Shown here piece after piece: positions 37,139 through 51,000 of a stretch of DNA of 64,000 bases. The translations under genes and the position numbers were made by a program. Position 1 is the first letter of the stretch; every line of letters starts with the position of its first letter. The DNA is taken from the NCBI GenBank assembly GCA_963680875.1, contig OY804580.1, forward strand, positions 92,719,353 through 92,783,352, read 5' to 3'. The DNA comes from Bathymodiolus brooksi. Taxonomy: Eukaryota; Mollusca; Bivalvia; Mytilida; Modiolidae. Below the pieces are notes generated by a model. It saw nothing but the letters and a program-made list of their open reading frames with translations, was not told the origin of the DNA and did no database searches.

Positions 37139-37858
37139 TCATAAGGTTGTTTCTGTTCTACAGGAATGGTTCCTGTATTCTGTGCTATATCATTTTTGTC
37201 ATAAGGTTTTTCCTGTTCTACAGGAATGGTTCCTGTATTATGTGCTATATCATATTTGTCATAAGGTTGTTTTTGTTCTACAGGAATGGTTCCTGTATTA
37301 TGTGCTATATGATATTTGTCATAAGGCTGTTTTTGTTCTAGAGGAATGGTTCCTGTATTCTGTACTATATCATATTTGTCATAAGGTTGTTTCTGTTCTA
37401 CAGGAATGGTTCCTGTATTCTGTGTAATATCATATTTGTCATAAGCTTGTTTCTGTTATGGAGGAATGGTTCCTGTATTCTGTACTATATCATATTTGTC
37501 GTAAAGTTGTTTCTGTTCTACAGGAATGGTTCCTGTATTATGTGCAATATCATATTTGTCATAATGTTGTTTCTGTTCTACAGTAATGGTTCCTGTATTA
37601 TGTGCTATATCATATTTGTCGTAAGGTTGTTTCTGTTCTACAGAAATGGTTCCTGTATTATATGCTATATTATATTTGTCGCAAGGTTGTTTCTGTTCTA
37701 CAGAAATGGTTCCTGTATTTTGTGCTATATCATATTTGTCATGGGGTTGTTTCTGTTCTACAGGAATGGTTCCTGTATTCTGTACTATATCATATTTGTC
37801 ATAAGGTTGTTTCTGTTTTACAGGAATGGTTCCTGTATTCTGTACTGTATCATATTTA
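37139..37858. repeat. 720-bp block, copy within duplication 2
   Basis: Counterpart of 24841-25560, including the fused unit. Confidence 0.87.
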
Positions 37859-38158
37859 TCATAAGGTTGTTTCTGTTCTACAGGAATGGTTCCTGTATTA
37901 TGTGCTATATCATATTTGTCATAAGGTTGTTTTTGTCCTACAGGAATGGTTCCTGTATTCTGTGCTATATCATATTTTCGTAATGTTGTTTTTGTACTAC
38001 AGGAATGGTTCCTGTATTCTGTGCTATATCATATTTATCATAAGGTTGTTTCTCTTCTACAGGAATGGTTCCTGTATTATGTGCTATATCATATTTGTCG
38101 TAAGGTTGTTTTTGTACTACAGGAATGGTTCCTGTATTCTATGCTATATCATATTTGT

Positions 38159-39118
38159 CGTAAGGTTGTTTCTGTTCTACAGGAATGGTTCCTGTATTAT
38201 ATGCTATATCATATATGTCATAATGTTGTTTTTGTTCTACAGGAATGGTTCCTGTATTCTGTACTATATCATATTTGTCATAATGTTGTTTCTGTTCTAC
38301 AGGAATGGTTCCTGTATTATGTGATATATCATATTTGTCGTAAGGTTGTTTCTGTTCTACAGAAATGGTTCCTGTATTATTTGCTATATCATATTTGTCA
38401 TAATGTTGTTTCTGTTCTACTGGAACGGTTCCTGTATTTTGTGCTATATCATATTTGTCATAGGGTTGTTTCTGTTCTACAGGGATGGTTCCTTTATTCT
38501 GTGCTATATCATATTTGTCATAAGGTTGTTTCTGTTCTACAGGAATGGTTCCTGTATTCTGTACTATATCATATTTGTCATAAGGTTGTTTCTGTTCTAC
38601 AGGAATGGTTCCTGTATTATGTGCTATATCATATTTGTCATAAAGTTGTTTTTGTTCTACAGGAATGGTTCCTGTAAAATGTGCTATATCATATTTGTCA
38701 TAAGGTTGTTTCTGTTCTACAGGAATGGTTGCTGTATACTCTACAATATCATATTTGTCATAATGTTGTTTCTGTTCTACAGGAATGGTTCCTGTATTCT
38801 GTACTATATCATATTTGTCATAAGGTTGTTTTTGTTCTACAGGAATGTTTCCTGTATTATGTGTTATATCATATTTGTCATAAGGTTGTTTTTGTTCTAC
38901 AGGAATGGTTCCTGTATTCTGTACTATATCATATTTGTCGTAAGGTTGTTTCTGTTCTAAAGGAATGGTTCCTGTATTATGTGCAATATCATATTTGTCA
39001 TAAGGTTTTTTCTGTTCTACAGGAATGGTTACTGTATTCTGTGCTATATCATATTTGTCGTAAGGTTGTTTCTGTTCTACAGGAATGGTTCCTGTATTAT
39101 GTACTATATCATATTTGT
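38159..39118. repeat. Copy-2 segment after a 661-bp deletion
   Basis: Matches about 26522-27480 (offset 11,637), so 661 bp present in copy 1 (about 25861-26521, including one 61-bp unit) are missing. Near-identical units at 25801/25861 and 26461/26521 are the likely exchange points. Confidence 0.82.
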
Positions 39119-40739
39119 CGTAAGGTTGTTTCTGTTCTACAGGAATGGTTCCTGTATTATGTGCTATATCATATTTGACATAATGTTGTTTCTGTTCTAC
39201 AGGGATGGTTCCTGTATTCTGTGCTATATCATATTTGTCATAAGGTTGTTTCTGTTCTACAGGAATGGTTCCTGTATTCTGTACTATATGATATTTTTCA
39301 TAATGATTGTTTATGTTCTACAGGAATGGTTCCTGTATTCTGTGTAATATCATATTTGTCATAATGTTGTTTCTGTTTTACAGAAATGGTTCCTGTATTC
39401 TGTGCTATATCATATTTGTCATAAGGCTGTTTCTGTTCTACATTAAAGGTTGCTGTATTCTGTGCTATATCATATTGGTCATAATGTTGTTTTTGTTCTA
39501 CAGGAATGGTTCCTGTATTCTGTGCTATATCATATTTATAATAAGGTTGTTTCTGTTCTACGGGAATGGTTCCTGTATTATGTGCTATATCATATTTGTC
39601 GTAAGGTTGTTTTTGTACTACAGGAATGGTTCCTGTATTCTGTGCTATATCATATTTATCATAAGGTTGTTTCTCTTCTACAGGAATGGTTCCTGTATTA
39701 TGTGCTATATCATATTTGTCGTAAGGTTGTTTTTGTACTACAGGAATGGTTCCTGTATTCTATGCTATATCATATTTGTCGTAAGGTTGTTTCTGTTCTA
39801 CAGGAATGGTTCCTGTATTATGTGCTATATCATATATGTCATAAGGTTGTTTTTGTTCTACAGGAATGGTTCCTGTATTCTGTACTATATCATATTTGTC
39901 ATAATGTTGTTTCTGTTCTACAGGAATGGTTCCTGTATTATGTGATATATCATATTTGTCGTAAGGTTGTTTCTGTTCTACAGAAATGGTTCCTGTATTA
40001 TTTGCTATATCATATTTGTCATAATGTTGTTTCTGTTCTACTGGAACGGTTCCTGTATTTTGTGCTATATCATATTTGTCATAGGGTTGTTTCTGTTCTA
40101 CAGGAATGGTTCCTTTATTCTGTGCTATATCATATTTGTCATAAGGTTGTTTCTGTTCTACAGGAATGGTTCCTGTATTCTGTACTATATCATATTTGTC
40201 ATAAGGTTGTTTCTGTTCTACAGGAATGGTTCCTGTATTATGTGCTATATCATATTTGTCATAAAGTTGTTTTTGTTCTACAGGAATGGTTCCTGTAAAA
40301 TGTGCTATATCATATTTGTCATAAGGTTGTTTCTGTTCTACAGGAATGGTTGCTGTATACTCTACAATATCATATTTGTCATAATGTTGTTTCTGTTCTA
40401 CAGGAATGGTTCCTGTATTCTGTACTATATCATATTTGTCATAAGGTTGTTTTTGTTCTACAGGAATGTTTCCTGTATTATGTGTTATATCATATTTGTC
40501 ATAAGGTTGTTTTTGTTCTACAGGAATGGTTCCTGTATTCTGTACTATATCATATTTGTCGTAAGGTTGTTTCTGTTCTAAAGGAATGGTTCCTGTATTA
40601 TGTGCAATATCATATTTGTCATAAGGTTTTTTCTGTTCTACAGGAATGGTTACTGTATTCTGTGCTATATCATATTTGTCGTAAGGTTGTTTCTGTTCTA
40701 CAGGAATGGTTCCTGTATTATGTACTATATCATATTTGT
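39119..40739. repeat. 1,621-bp re-duplicated minisatellite block
   Basis: Matches 25861-27480 of array 1 at offset 13,258. Its right part repeats the preceding segment at a distance of 1,621 bp (for example 38346 and 39967). The length equals 26 units of 60 bp plus one 61-bp unit. Collinearity restarts once more from the 25861 unit near 40740 for two units, then jumps. Confidence 0.84.
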
Positions 40740-42495
40740 CGTAAGGTTGTTTCTGTTCTACAGGAATGGTTCCTGTATTATGTGCTATATCATATTTGAC
40801 ATAATGTTGTTTCTGTTCTACAGGGATGGTTCCTGTATTCTGTGCTATATCATATTTGACATAATGTTGTTTCTGTTTTACAGAAATGGTTCCTGTATTC
40901 TGTGCTATATCATATTTGTCATAAGGCTGTTTCTGTTCTACATTAAAGGTTGCTGTATTCTGTGCTATATCATATTGGTCATAATGTTGTTTTTGTTCTA
41001 CAGGAATGGTTCCTGTATTCTGTGCTATATCATATTTGTCGTAAGGTTGTTTTTGTACTACAGGAATGGTTCCTGTATTCTGTGCTATATCATATTTGTC
41101 GTAAGGTTGTTTCTGTTCTACAGGAATGGTTCCTGTATTCTGTGCTATACCATATTTGTCATAAGGTTGTTTTTGTTCTACAGGAATGGTTCCTGTATTC
41201 TGTGCTATATCATATTTGTCATAAGGTTGTTTCTGTTCTACAGGAATGGTTCCTGTATTCTGTGTTATATCATATTTGTCATAAGGTTGTTTCTCTTCTA
41301 CAGGAATGGTTCCTGTATTATGTGCTATATCATATTTGTCATAAGGTTGTTTTTGTTCTACAGGAATGGTTCCTGTATTATGTGCTATATCATATTTGTC
41401 ATAAGGCTGTTTTTGTTCTACAGGAATGGTTCCTGTATTCTGTACTATATCATATTTGTCGTAAGGTTGTTTCTGTTCTACAGGAATGGTTCCTGTATTC
41501 TGTGTAATATCATATTTGTCATAAGGTTGTTTCTGTTCTAGAGGAATGGTTCCTGTATTCTGTACTATATCATATTTGTCGTAAAGTTGTTTCTGTTCTA
41601 CAGGAATGGTTCCTGTATTATGTCCAATATCATATTTGTCATAATGTTGTTTCTGTTCTACAGGAATGGTTCCTGTATTATATGCTATATCATATTTGTC
41701 GTAAGGTTGTTTCTGTTCTACAGAAATGGTTCCTGTATTATATGCTATATCATATTTGTCATATTGTTGTTTCTGTTCTACAGGAACGGTTCCTGTATTT
41801 TGTGCTATATCATATTTGTCATGGGGTTGTTTCTGTTCTACAGGAATGGTTCCTGTATTATGTGATATATCATATTTGTCGTAAGGTTGTTTCTGTTCTA
41901 CAGGAATGGTTCCTGTATTCTGTACTATATCATATTTATCGTAAGGCTGTTTCTGTTCTACAGGAATTGTTCCTGTATTATTTGCTATATCATATTTGTC
42001 ATAAGGTTGTTTTTGTTCTACAGGAATGGTTCCTGTATTCTGTACTATATCATATTTGTCATAATGTTGTTTTTGTTCTACAGGAATGGTTCCTGTATTA
42101 TGTGCTATATCATATTTGTCGTAAGGTTGTTTCTGTTCTACAGAAATGGTTCCTGTATTATATGCTATATCATATTTGTCATAAGGTTTTCTTTGTTCTA
42201 CAGGAATGGTTCCTGTATTCTGTGCGATATCATATTTGTCATAAGGTTGTTTTTGTTCTACAGGAATGGTTCCTGTATTCTGTGCTATATAATATTTGTC
42301 ATAAGGTTTTTTCTGTTCTACAGGAATGGTTCCTGTACTATGTGCTATATCATATTTGTCATAAGGTTGTTTTTGTTCTACAGGAATGGTTCCTGTATTA
42401 TGTGCTATATGATATTTGTCATAAGGCTGTTTTTGTTCTAGAGGAATGGTACCTGTATTCTGTACTATATCATATTTGTCGTAAGGTTGTTTCTA

Positions 42496-43419
42496 TTCTA
42501 CAGGAATGGTTCCTGTATTCTGTGTAATATCATATTTGTCATAAGCTTGTTTCTGTTCTAGAGGAATGGTTCCTGTATTCTGTACTATATCATATTTGTC
42601 GTAAAGTTGTTTCTGTTCTACAGGAATGGTTCCTGTATTATGTGCAATATCATATTTGTCATAATGTTGTTTCTGTTCTACAGGAATGGTTCCTGTATTA
42701 TGTGCTATATCATATTTGTCGTAAGGTTGTTTCTGTTCTACAGAAATGGTTCCTGTATTATATGCTATATCATATTTGTCGTAAGGTTGTTTCTGTTCTA
42801 CAGAAATTGTTCCTGTATTATATGCAATATCATATTTGTCATAATGTTGTTTCTGTTCTACAGGAACGGTTCCTGTATTTTGTGCTATATCATATTTGTC
42901 ATGGGGTTGTTTCTGTACTACAGGAATGGTTCCTGTATTCTGTACTATATCATATTTGTCATAAGGTTGTTTCTGTTTTACAGGAATGGTTCCTGTATTC
43001 TGTACTGTATCATATTTATCATAAGGTTGTTTCTGTTCTACAGGAATGGTTCCTGTATTATGTGCTATATCATATTTGTCATAAGGTTGTTTTTGTCCTA
43101 CAGGAATGGTTCCTGTATTCTGTGCTATATCATATTTGTCGTAAGGTTGTTTTTGTACTACAGGAATGGTTCCTGTATTCTGTGCTATATCATATTTATC
43201 ATAAGTTTGTTTCTGGTCTACGGGAATGGTTCCTGTATTATGTGCTATATCATATTTGTCGTAAGGTTGTTTTTGTACTACAGGAATGGTTCCTGTATTC
43301 TGTGCTATATCATATTTATCATAAGGTTGTTTCTGTTCTACAGGAATGGTTCCTGTATTATGTGCTATATCATATTTGTCGTAAGGTTTTTTTTGTACCA
43401 CAGGAATGGTTCCTGTATT
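42496..43419 (-). other. Stop-free minus-strand run of the 20-residue repeat (308 codons)
   Basis: Bounded by TAG codons at 42493 (from TTCTATTC) and 43420 (from ATTCTATGC). It reads only the KYDIAQNTGTIPV-type repeat. There is no ATG in the repeat. The only possible initiator is a GTG in a rare unit at 43399-43401. Confidence 0.3.
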
Positions 43420-44340
43420 CTATGCTATATCATATTTGTCGTAAGGTTGTTTCTGTTCTACAGGAATGGTTCCTGTATTATGTGCTATATCATATATGTC
43501 ATAATGTTGTTTTTGTTCTACAGGAATGGTTCCTGTATTCTGTGCTATATCATATTTGTCATAATGTTGTTTCTGTTCTACAGGAATGGTTCCTGTATTA
43601 TGTGATATATCATATTTGTCGTAAGGTTGTTCCTGTTCTACAGAAATGGTTCCTGTATTATTTGCTATATCATATTTGTCATAATGTTGTTTCTGATCTA
43701 CAGGAACGGTTCCTGTATTTTGTGCTATATCATATTTGTCATAGGGTTGTTTCTGTTCTACAGGAATAGTTCCTTTATTTTGTGCTATATCATATTTGTC
43801 ATAAGGTTGTTTATGTTCTACAGGAATGGTTCCTGTATTCTGTGCTATATCATATTTGTCGTAAGGTTGTTTCTGTTCTACAGGAATGGTTCCTGTATTA
43901 TGTGCTATATCATATATGTCATAAGGGTGTGTTTGTTCTACAGGAATGGTTCCTGTATTCTGTACTATATCATATTTGTCATAATGTTGTTTCTGTTCTA
44001 CAGGAATGGTTCCTGTATTATGTGATATATCATATTTGTCGTAAGGTTGTTTCTGTTCTACAGAAATGGTTCCTGTATTATTTGCTATATCATATTTGTC
44101 ATAATGTTGTTTCTGTTCTACAGGAACGGTTCCTGTATTTTGTGCTATATCATATTTGTCATAGGGTTGTTTCTGTTCTACAGGAATGGTTCCTTTATTC
44201 TGTGCTATATCATATTTGTCATAAGGTTGTTTCTGTTCTACAGGAATGGTTCCTGTATTCTGTACTATATCATATTTGTCATAAGGTTGTTTCTGTTCTA
44301 CAGGAATGGTTCCTGTATTATGTGCTATATCATATTTGTC
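42661..44340. repeat. 1,680-bp (28-unit) recurring block, copy 1
   Basis: A fixed order of rare units: two successive CAGAAATGG units with TATATGC, then GGAACGG, then ATGGGGTTGTTTCTGTAC, then CTGTTTTACAGG, then TTTTTGTCC. It recurs at 46621-48300 and about 51601-53280. Partial forms start near 49021 and 53941. Confidence 0.85.
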
Positions 44341-45663
44341 ATAAGGTTGTTTCTGTTCTACAGGAATGGTTGCTGTATACTCTACAATATCATATTTGTC
44401 ATAATGTTGTTCTGTTCTACAGGAATGGTTCCTGTATTCTGTACTATATCATATTTGTCATAAGGTTGTTTTTGTTCTACAGGAATGTTTCCTGTATTAT
44501 GTGCTATATCATATTTGCATTAAGGTTGTTTTTGTTCTACAGGAATGGTTCCTGTATTCTGTACTATATCATATTTGTCGTAAGGTTGTTTCTGTTCTAC
44601 AGGAATGGTTCCTGTATTCTGTGCTATATCATATTTGTCATAAGGTTTTTTCTGTTCTACAGGAATGGTTACTGTATTCTGTGCTATATCATATTTGTCG
44701 TAAGGTTGTTTCTGTTCTACAGGAATGGTTCCTGTATTATGTACTATATCATATTTGTCGTAAGGTTGTTTCTGTTCTACAGGAATGGTTCCTGTATTAT
44801 GTGCTATATCATATTTGTCATAATGTTGTTTCTGTTCTACAGGGATGGTTCCTGTATTCTGTGCTATATCATATTTGTCATAAGGTTGTTTCTGTTCTAC
44901 AGGAATGGTTCCTGTATTCTGTACTATATGATATTTGTCATAATGATTGTTTATGTTCTACAGGAATGTTTCCTGTATTCTGTGTAATATCATATTTGTC
45001 ATAAGGTTGTTTCTGTTTTACAGAAATGGTTCCTGTATTATGTGCTATATCATATTTGTCATAAGGCTGTTTCTGTTCTACATTAATGGTTGCTGTATTC
45101 TGTGCTATATCATATTGGTCATAAAGTTGTTTCTGTTCTACAGGAATGGTTCCTGTATTATGTGCTATATCATATTTGTCATAATGTTGTTTTTGTTCTA
45201 CAGGAATGGTTCCTGTATTCTGTGCTATATCATATTTGTCGTAAGGTTGTTTTTGTACTACAGGAATGGTTCCTGTATTCTGTGCTATATCATATTTGTC
45301 GTAAGGTTGTTTCTGTTCTACATGAATGGTTCCTGTATTCTGTGCTATACTATATTTGTCATAAGGTTGTTTTGGTTCTACAGGAATGGTTCCTGTATTC
45401 TGTGCTATATCATATTTGTCATAAGGTTGTTTCTGTTCTACAGGAATGGTTCCTGTATTCTGTGTTATATCATATTTGTCATAAGGTTGTTTCTGTTCTA
45501 CAGGAATGGTTCCTGTATTATGTGCTATATCATATTTGTCATAAGGTTTTTTCTGTTCTACAGGAATGGTTCCTGTATTATGTGCTATATCATATTTGTC
45601 ATAAGGTTGTTTTTGTTCTACAGGAATGGTTCCTGTATTCTGTACTATATCATATTTGTCTTA

Positions 45664-48600
45664 AGGTTGTTTCTGTTCTACAGGAATGGTTCCTGTATTC
45701 TGTGTAATATTATATTTGTCATAAGGTTGTTTCTGTTCTAGAGGAATGGTTCCTGTATTCTGTACTATATCATATTTGTCGTAAAGTTGTTTCTGTTCTA
45801 CAGGAATGGGTCCTGTATTATGTCCAATATCATATTTGTCATAATGTTGTTTCTGTTCTACAGGAATGGTTCCTGTATTATATGCTATATCATATTTGTC
45901 GTAAGGTTGTTTCTGTTCTACAGAAATGGTTCCTGTATTATATGCTATATCATATTTGTCATATTGTTGTTTCTTTTCTACAGGAACGGTTCCTGTATTT
46001 TGTGCTATATCATATTTGTCATGGGGTTGTTTCTGTTCTACAGGAATGGTTCCTCTATTATGTGATATATCATATTTGTCGTAAGGTTGTTTCTGTTCTA
46101 CAGGAATGGTTCCTGTATTCTGTACTATATCATATTTGTCGTAAGGTTGTTTCTGTTCTACAGGAATTGTTCCTGTATTATGTGCTATATCATATTTGTC
46201 ATAAGGTTGTTTTTGTTCTACAGGAATGGTTCCTGTATTCTGTGCTATATCATATTTATCATAAGGTTGTTTCTGTTCTACAGGAATGGTTCCTGTATTA
46301 TGTGCTATATCATATTTGTCGTAAGGTTTTTTTTGTACCACAGGAATGGTTCCTGTATTATTTGCTATATCATATTTGTCATAATGTTGTTTCTGTTCTA
46401 CGGGAACAGTTCCTGTATTTTGTGCTATATCATATTTGTCATAGGGTTGTTTCTGTTCTACAGGAATGGTTCCTGTATTCTGTACTATATCATATTTGTC
46501 ATAAGGTTGTTTCTGTTTTACAGGAATGGTTCCTGTATTCTGTACTGTATCATATTTATCATAAGGTTGTTTCTGTTCTACAGGAATGGTTCCTGTATTA
46601 TGTGCTATATCATATTTGTCATAATGTTGTTTCTGTTCTACAGGAATGGTTCCTGTATTATGTGCTATATCATATTTGTCGTAAGGTTGTTTCTGTTCTA
46701 CAGAAATGGTTCCTGTATTATATGCTATATCATATTTGTCGTAAGGTTGTTTCTGTTCTACAGAAATGGTTCCTGTATTATATGCAATATCATATTTGTC
46801 ATAATGTTGTTTCTGTTCTACAGGAACGGTTCCTGTATTTTGTGCTATATCATATTTGTCATGGGGTTGTTTCTGTACTACAGGAATGGTTCCTGTATTC
46901 TGTACTATATCATATTTGTCATAAGGTTGTTTTTGTTTTACAGGAATGGTTCCTGTATTCTGTACTGTATCATATTTATCATAAGGTTGTTTCTGTTCTA
47001 CAGGAATGGTTCCTGTATTATGTGCTATATCATATTTGTCATAAGGATGTTTTTGTCCTACAGGAATGGTTCCTGTATTCTGTGCTATATCATATTTGTC
47101 GTAAGGTTGTTTTTGTACTACAGGAATGGTTCCTGTATTCTGTGCTATATCATATTTATCATAAGTTTGTTTCTGGTCTACGGGAATGGTTCCTGTATTA
47201 TGTGCTATATCATATTTGTCGTAAGGTTGTTTTTGTACTACAGGAATGGTTCCTGTATTCTGTGCTATATCATATTTATCATAAGGTTGTTTCTGTTCTA
47301 CAGGAATGGTTCCTGTATTATGTGCTATATCATATTTGTCGTAAGGTTTTTTTTGTACCACAGGAATGGTTCCTGTATTCTGTGCTATATCATATTTGTC
47401 GTAAGGTTGTTTCTGTTCTACAGGAATGGTTCCTGTATTATGTGCTATATCATATATGTCATAATGTTGTTTTTGTTCTACAGGAATGGTTCCTGTATTC
47501 TGTGCTATATCATATTTGTCATAATGTTGTTTCTGTTCTACAGGAATGGTTCCTGTATTATGTGATATATCATATTTGTCGTAAGGTTGTTTCTGTTCTA
47601 CAGAAATGGTTCCTCTATTATTTGCTATATCATATTTGTCATAATGTTGTTTCTGATCTACATGAACGGTTCCTGTATTTTGTGCTATATCATATTTGTC
47701 ATAGGGTTGTTTCTGTTCTACAGGAATAGTTCCTTTATTTTGTGCTATATCATATTTGTCATAAGGTTGATTCTGTTCTACAGGAATGGTTCCTGTATTC
47801 TGTGCTATATCATATTTGTCGTAAGGTTGTTTCTGTTCTACAGGAATGGTTCCTGTATTATGTGCTATATCATATATGTCATAAGGTTGTGTTTGTTCTA
47901 CAGGAATAGTTCCTGTATTCTGTACTATATCATATTTGTCATAATGTTGTTTCTGTTCTACAGGAATGGTTCCTGTATTATGTGATATATCATATTTGTC
48001 GTAAGGTTGTTTCTGTTCTACAGAAATGGTTCCTGTATTATTTGCTATATCATATTTGTCATAATGTTGTTTCTGTTCTACAGGAACGGTTCCTGTATTT
48101 TGTGCTATATCATATTTGTCATAGGGTTGTTTCTGTTCTACAGGAATGGTTCCTGTATTCTGTGCTATATCATATTTGTCATAAGGTTGTTTCTGTTCTA
48201 CAGGAATGGTTCCTGTATTCTGTACTATATCATATTTGTCATAAGGTTGTTTCTGTTCTACAGGAATGGTTCCTGTATTATGTGCTATATCATATTTGTC
48301 ATAAAGTTGTTTTTGTTCTACAGGAATGATTCCTGTATTATGTGCTATATCATATTTGTCATAAGGTTGTTTCTGTTCTACAGGAATTGTTCCTGTATTA
48401 TGTGCTATATCATATTTGTCATAAGGTTGTTTTTGTTCTACAGGAATGGTTCCTGTATTCTGTGCTATATCATATTTATCATAAGGTTGTTTCTGTTCTA
48501 CAGGAATGGTTCCTGTATTATGTGCTATATCATATTTGTCGTAAGGTTTTTTTTGTACCACAGGAATGGTTCCTGTATTCTGTGCTATATCATATTTGTC

Positions 48601-48879
48601 GTAAGGTTGTTTCTGTTCTACAGGAATGGTTCCTGTATTATGTGCTATATCATATATGTCATAAGGTTGTTTCTGTTCTACAGGAATGGTTCCTGTATTA
48701 TGTGATATATCATATTTGTCGTAAGGTTGTTTCTGTTCTACAGAAATGGTTCCTGTATTATTTGCTATATCATATTTGTCATAATGTTGTTTCTGTTCTA
48801 CGGGAACAGTTCCTGTATTTTGTGCTATATCATATTTGTCATAGGGTTGTTTCTGTTCTACAGGAATGATTCCTGTATT
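45664..48879 (-). other. Stop-free minus-strand run of the 20-residue repeat (1,072 codons)
   Basis: Open between a TAA at 45661 (from GTCTTAAGG) and a TAG at 48880. The translation is a hydrophilic repeat of about 20 residues rich in Q, T, Y, D, P and K. It contains no Cys or Trp and no internal Met. Coding status is unproven. Confidence 0.3.
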
Positions 48880-49980
48880 CTATACTATATCATATTTGTC
48901 ATAAGGTTGTTTCTGTTTTATAGGAATGGTTCCTGTATTCTGTACTGTATCATATTTATCATAAGGTTGTTTCTGTTCTACAGGAATGGTTCCTGTATTA
49001 TGTGCTATATCATATTTGTCATAATGTTGTTTCTGTTCTACAGGAATGGTTCCTGTATTATGTGCTATATCATATTTGTCGTAAGGTTGTTTCTGTTCTA
49101 CAGAAATGGTTCCTGTATTATATGCTATATCATATTTGTCGTAAGGTTGTTTCTGTTCTACAGAAATGGTTCCTGTATTATATGCAATATCATATTTGTC
49201 ATAATGTTGTTTCTGTTCTACAGGAACGGTTCCTGTATTTTGTGCTATATCATATTTGTCATGGGGTTGTTTCTGTACTACAGGAATGGTTCCTGTATTC
49301 TGTACTATATCATATTTGTCATAAGGTTGTTTCTGTTTTACAGGAATGGTTCCTGTATTCTGTACTGTATCATATTTATCATAAGGTTGTTTCTGTTCTA
49401 CAGGAATGGTTCCTGTATTATGTGCTATATCATATTTGTCATAAGGTTGTTTTTGTCCTACAGGAATGGTTCCTGTATTCTGTGCTATATCATATTTGTC
49501 GTAAGGTTGTTTTTGTACTACAGGAATGGTTCCTGTATTCTGTGCTATATCATATTTATCATAAGTTTGTTTCTGGTCTACGGGAATGGTTCCTGTATTA
49601 TGTGCTATATCATATTTGTCGTAAGGTTGTTTTTGTACTACAGGAATGGTTCCTGTATTCTGTGCTATATCATATTTATCATAAGGTTGTTTCTGTTCTA
49701 CAGGAATGGTTCCTGTATTATGTGCTATATCATATTTGTCGTAAGGTTTTTTTTGTACCACAGGAATGGTTCCTGTATTCTGTGCTATATCATATTTGTC
49801 GTAAGGTTGTTTCTGTTCTACAGGAATGGTTCCTGTATTATGTGCTATATCATATATGTCATAATGTTGTTTTTGTTCTACAGGAATGGTTCCTGTATTC
49901 TGTGCTATATCATATTTGTCATAATGTTGTTTCTGTTCTACAGGAATGGTTCCTGTATTATGTGATATATCATATTTGTC
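46021..49980. repeat. 3,960-bp (66-unit) higher-order block, copy 1
   Basis: Matches 51001-54900 at offset 4,980 (4,920 after one unit is lost near 48661/53641). The shared start marker is a CCTCTATTATGTGATATAT unit preceded by ATGGGGTTG. Internally it holds two related halves about 2,400 bp apart (46621 and 49021). Confidence 0.88.
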
Positions 49981-50340
49981 GTAAGGTTGTTTTTGTACTA
50001 CAGGAATGGTTCCTGTATTCTGTGCTATATCATATTTATCATAAGGTTGTTTCTGTTCTACAGGAATGGTTCCTGTATTATGTGCTATATCATATTTGTC
50101 GTAAGGTTTTTTTTGTACCACAGGAATGGTTCCTGTATTCTGTGCTATATCATATTTGTCGTAAGGTTGTTTCTGTTCTACAGGAATGGTTCCTGTATTA
50201 TGTGCTATATCATATATGTCATAATGTTGTTTTTGTTCTACAGGAATGGTTCCTGTATTCTGTGCTATATCATATTTGTCATAATGTTGTTTCTGTTCTA
50301 CAGGAATGGTTCCTGTATTATGTGATATATCATATTTGTC
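49621..50340. repeat. 360-bp (6-unit) tandem block duplication
   Basis: 49621-49980 is repeated at 49981-50340. The unit order is GTTTTTGTACTAC, then TTTATC, then TTTTTTTTGTACCAC, then CATATATGTC, then the remaining two units. Confidence 0.87.
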
Positions 50341-50700
50341 GTAAGGTTGTTTCTGTTCTACAGAAATGGTTCCTGTATTATTTGCTATATCATATTTGTC
50401 ATAATGTTGTTTCTGATCTACATGAACGGTTCCTGTATTTTGTGCTATATCATATATGTCATAATGTTGTTTTTGTTCTACAGGAATGGTTCCTGTATTC
50501 TGTGCTATATCATATTTGTCATAATGTTGTTTCTGTTCTACAGGAATGGTTCCTGTATTATGTGATATATCATATTTGTCGTAAGGTTGTCTCTGTTCTA
50601 CAGAAATGGTTCCTGTATTATTTGCTATATCATATTTGTCATAATGTTGTTTCTGATCTACATGAACGGTTCCTGTATTCTGTGCTATATCATATTTGTC
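50221..50700. repeat. 240-bp (4-unit) tandem block duplication
   Basis: 50221-50460 is repeated at 50461-50700 with small differences (GTCTCTG for GTTTCTG). It is nested on the right end of the 360-bp duplication. Confidence 0.85.
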
Positions 50701-51000
50701 GTAAGGTTGTTTCTGTTCTACAGGAATGGTTCCTGTATTATGTGCTATATCATATATGTCATAAGGTTGTGTTTGTTCTACAGGAATGGTTCCTGTATTC
50801 TGTACTATATCATATTTGTCATAATGTTGTTTCTGTTCTACAGGAATGGTTCCTGTATTATGTGATATATCATATTTGTCGTAAGGTTGTTTCTGTTCTA
50901 CAGAAATGGTTCCTGTATTATTTGCTATATCATATTTGTCATAATGTTGTTTCTGTTCTACAGGAACGGTTCCTGTATTTTGTGCTATATCATATTTGTC

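Larger units (their letters stand above)
27841..38158. repeat. 12.3-kb duplication, copy 2, collinear part
   Basis: Matches 15543-25860 at a constant offset of 12,298 bp with very few substitutions. The left edge is sharp: minisatellite ATATTT joins satellite CTCGGGTAACC with at most two shared bases (TT). After about 38158 collinearity with copy 1 is broken by rearrangement inside the minisatellite. Confidence 0.93.
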
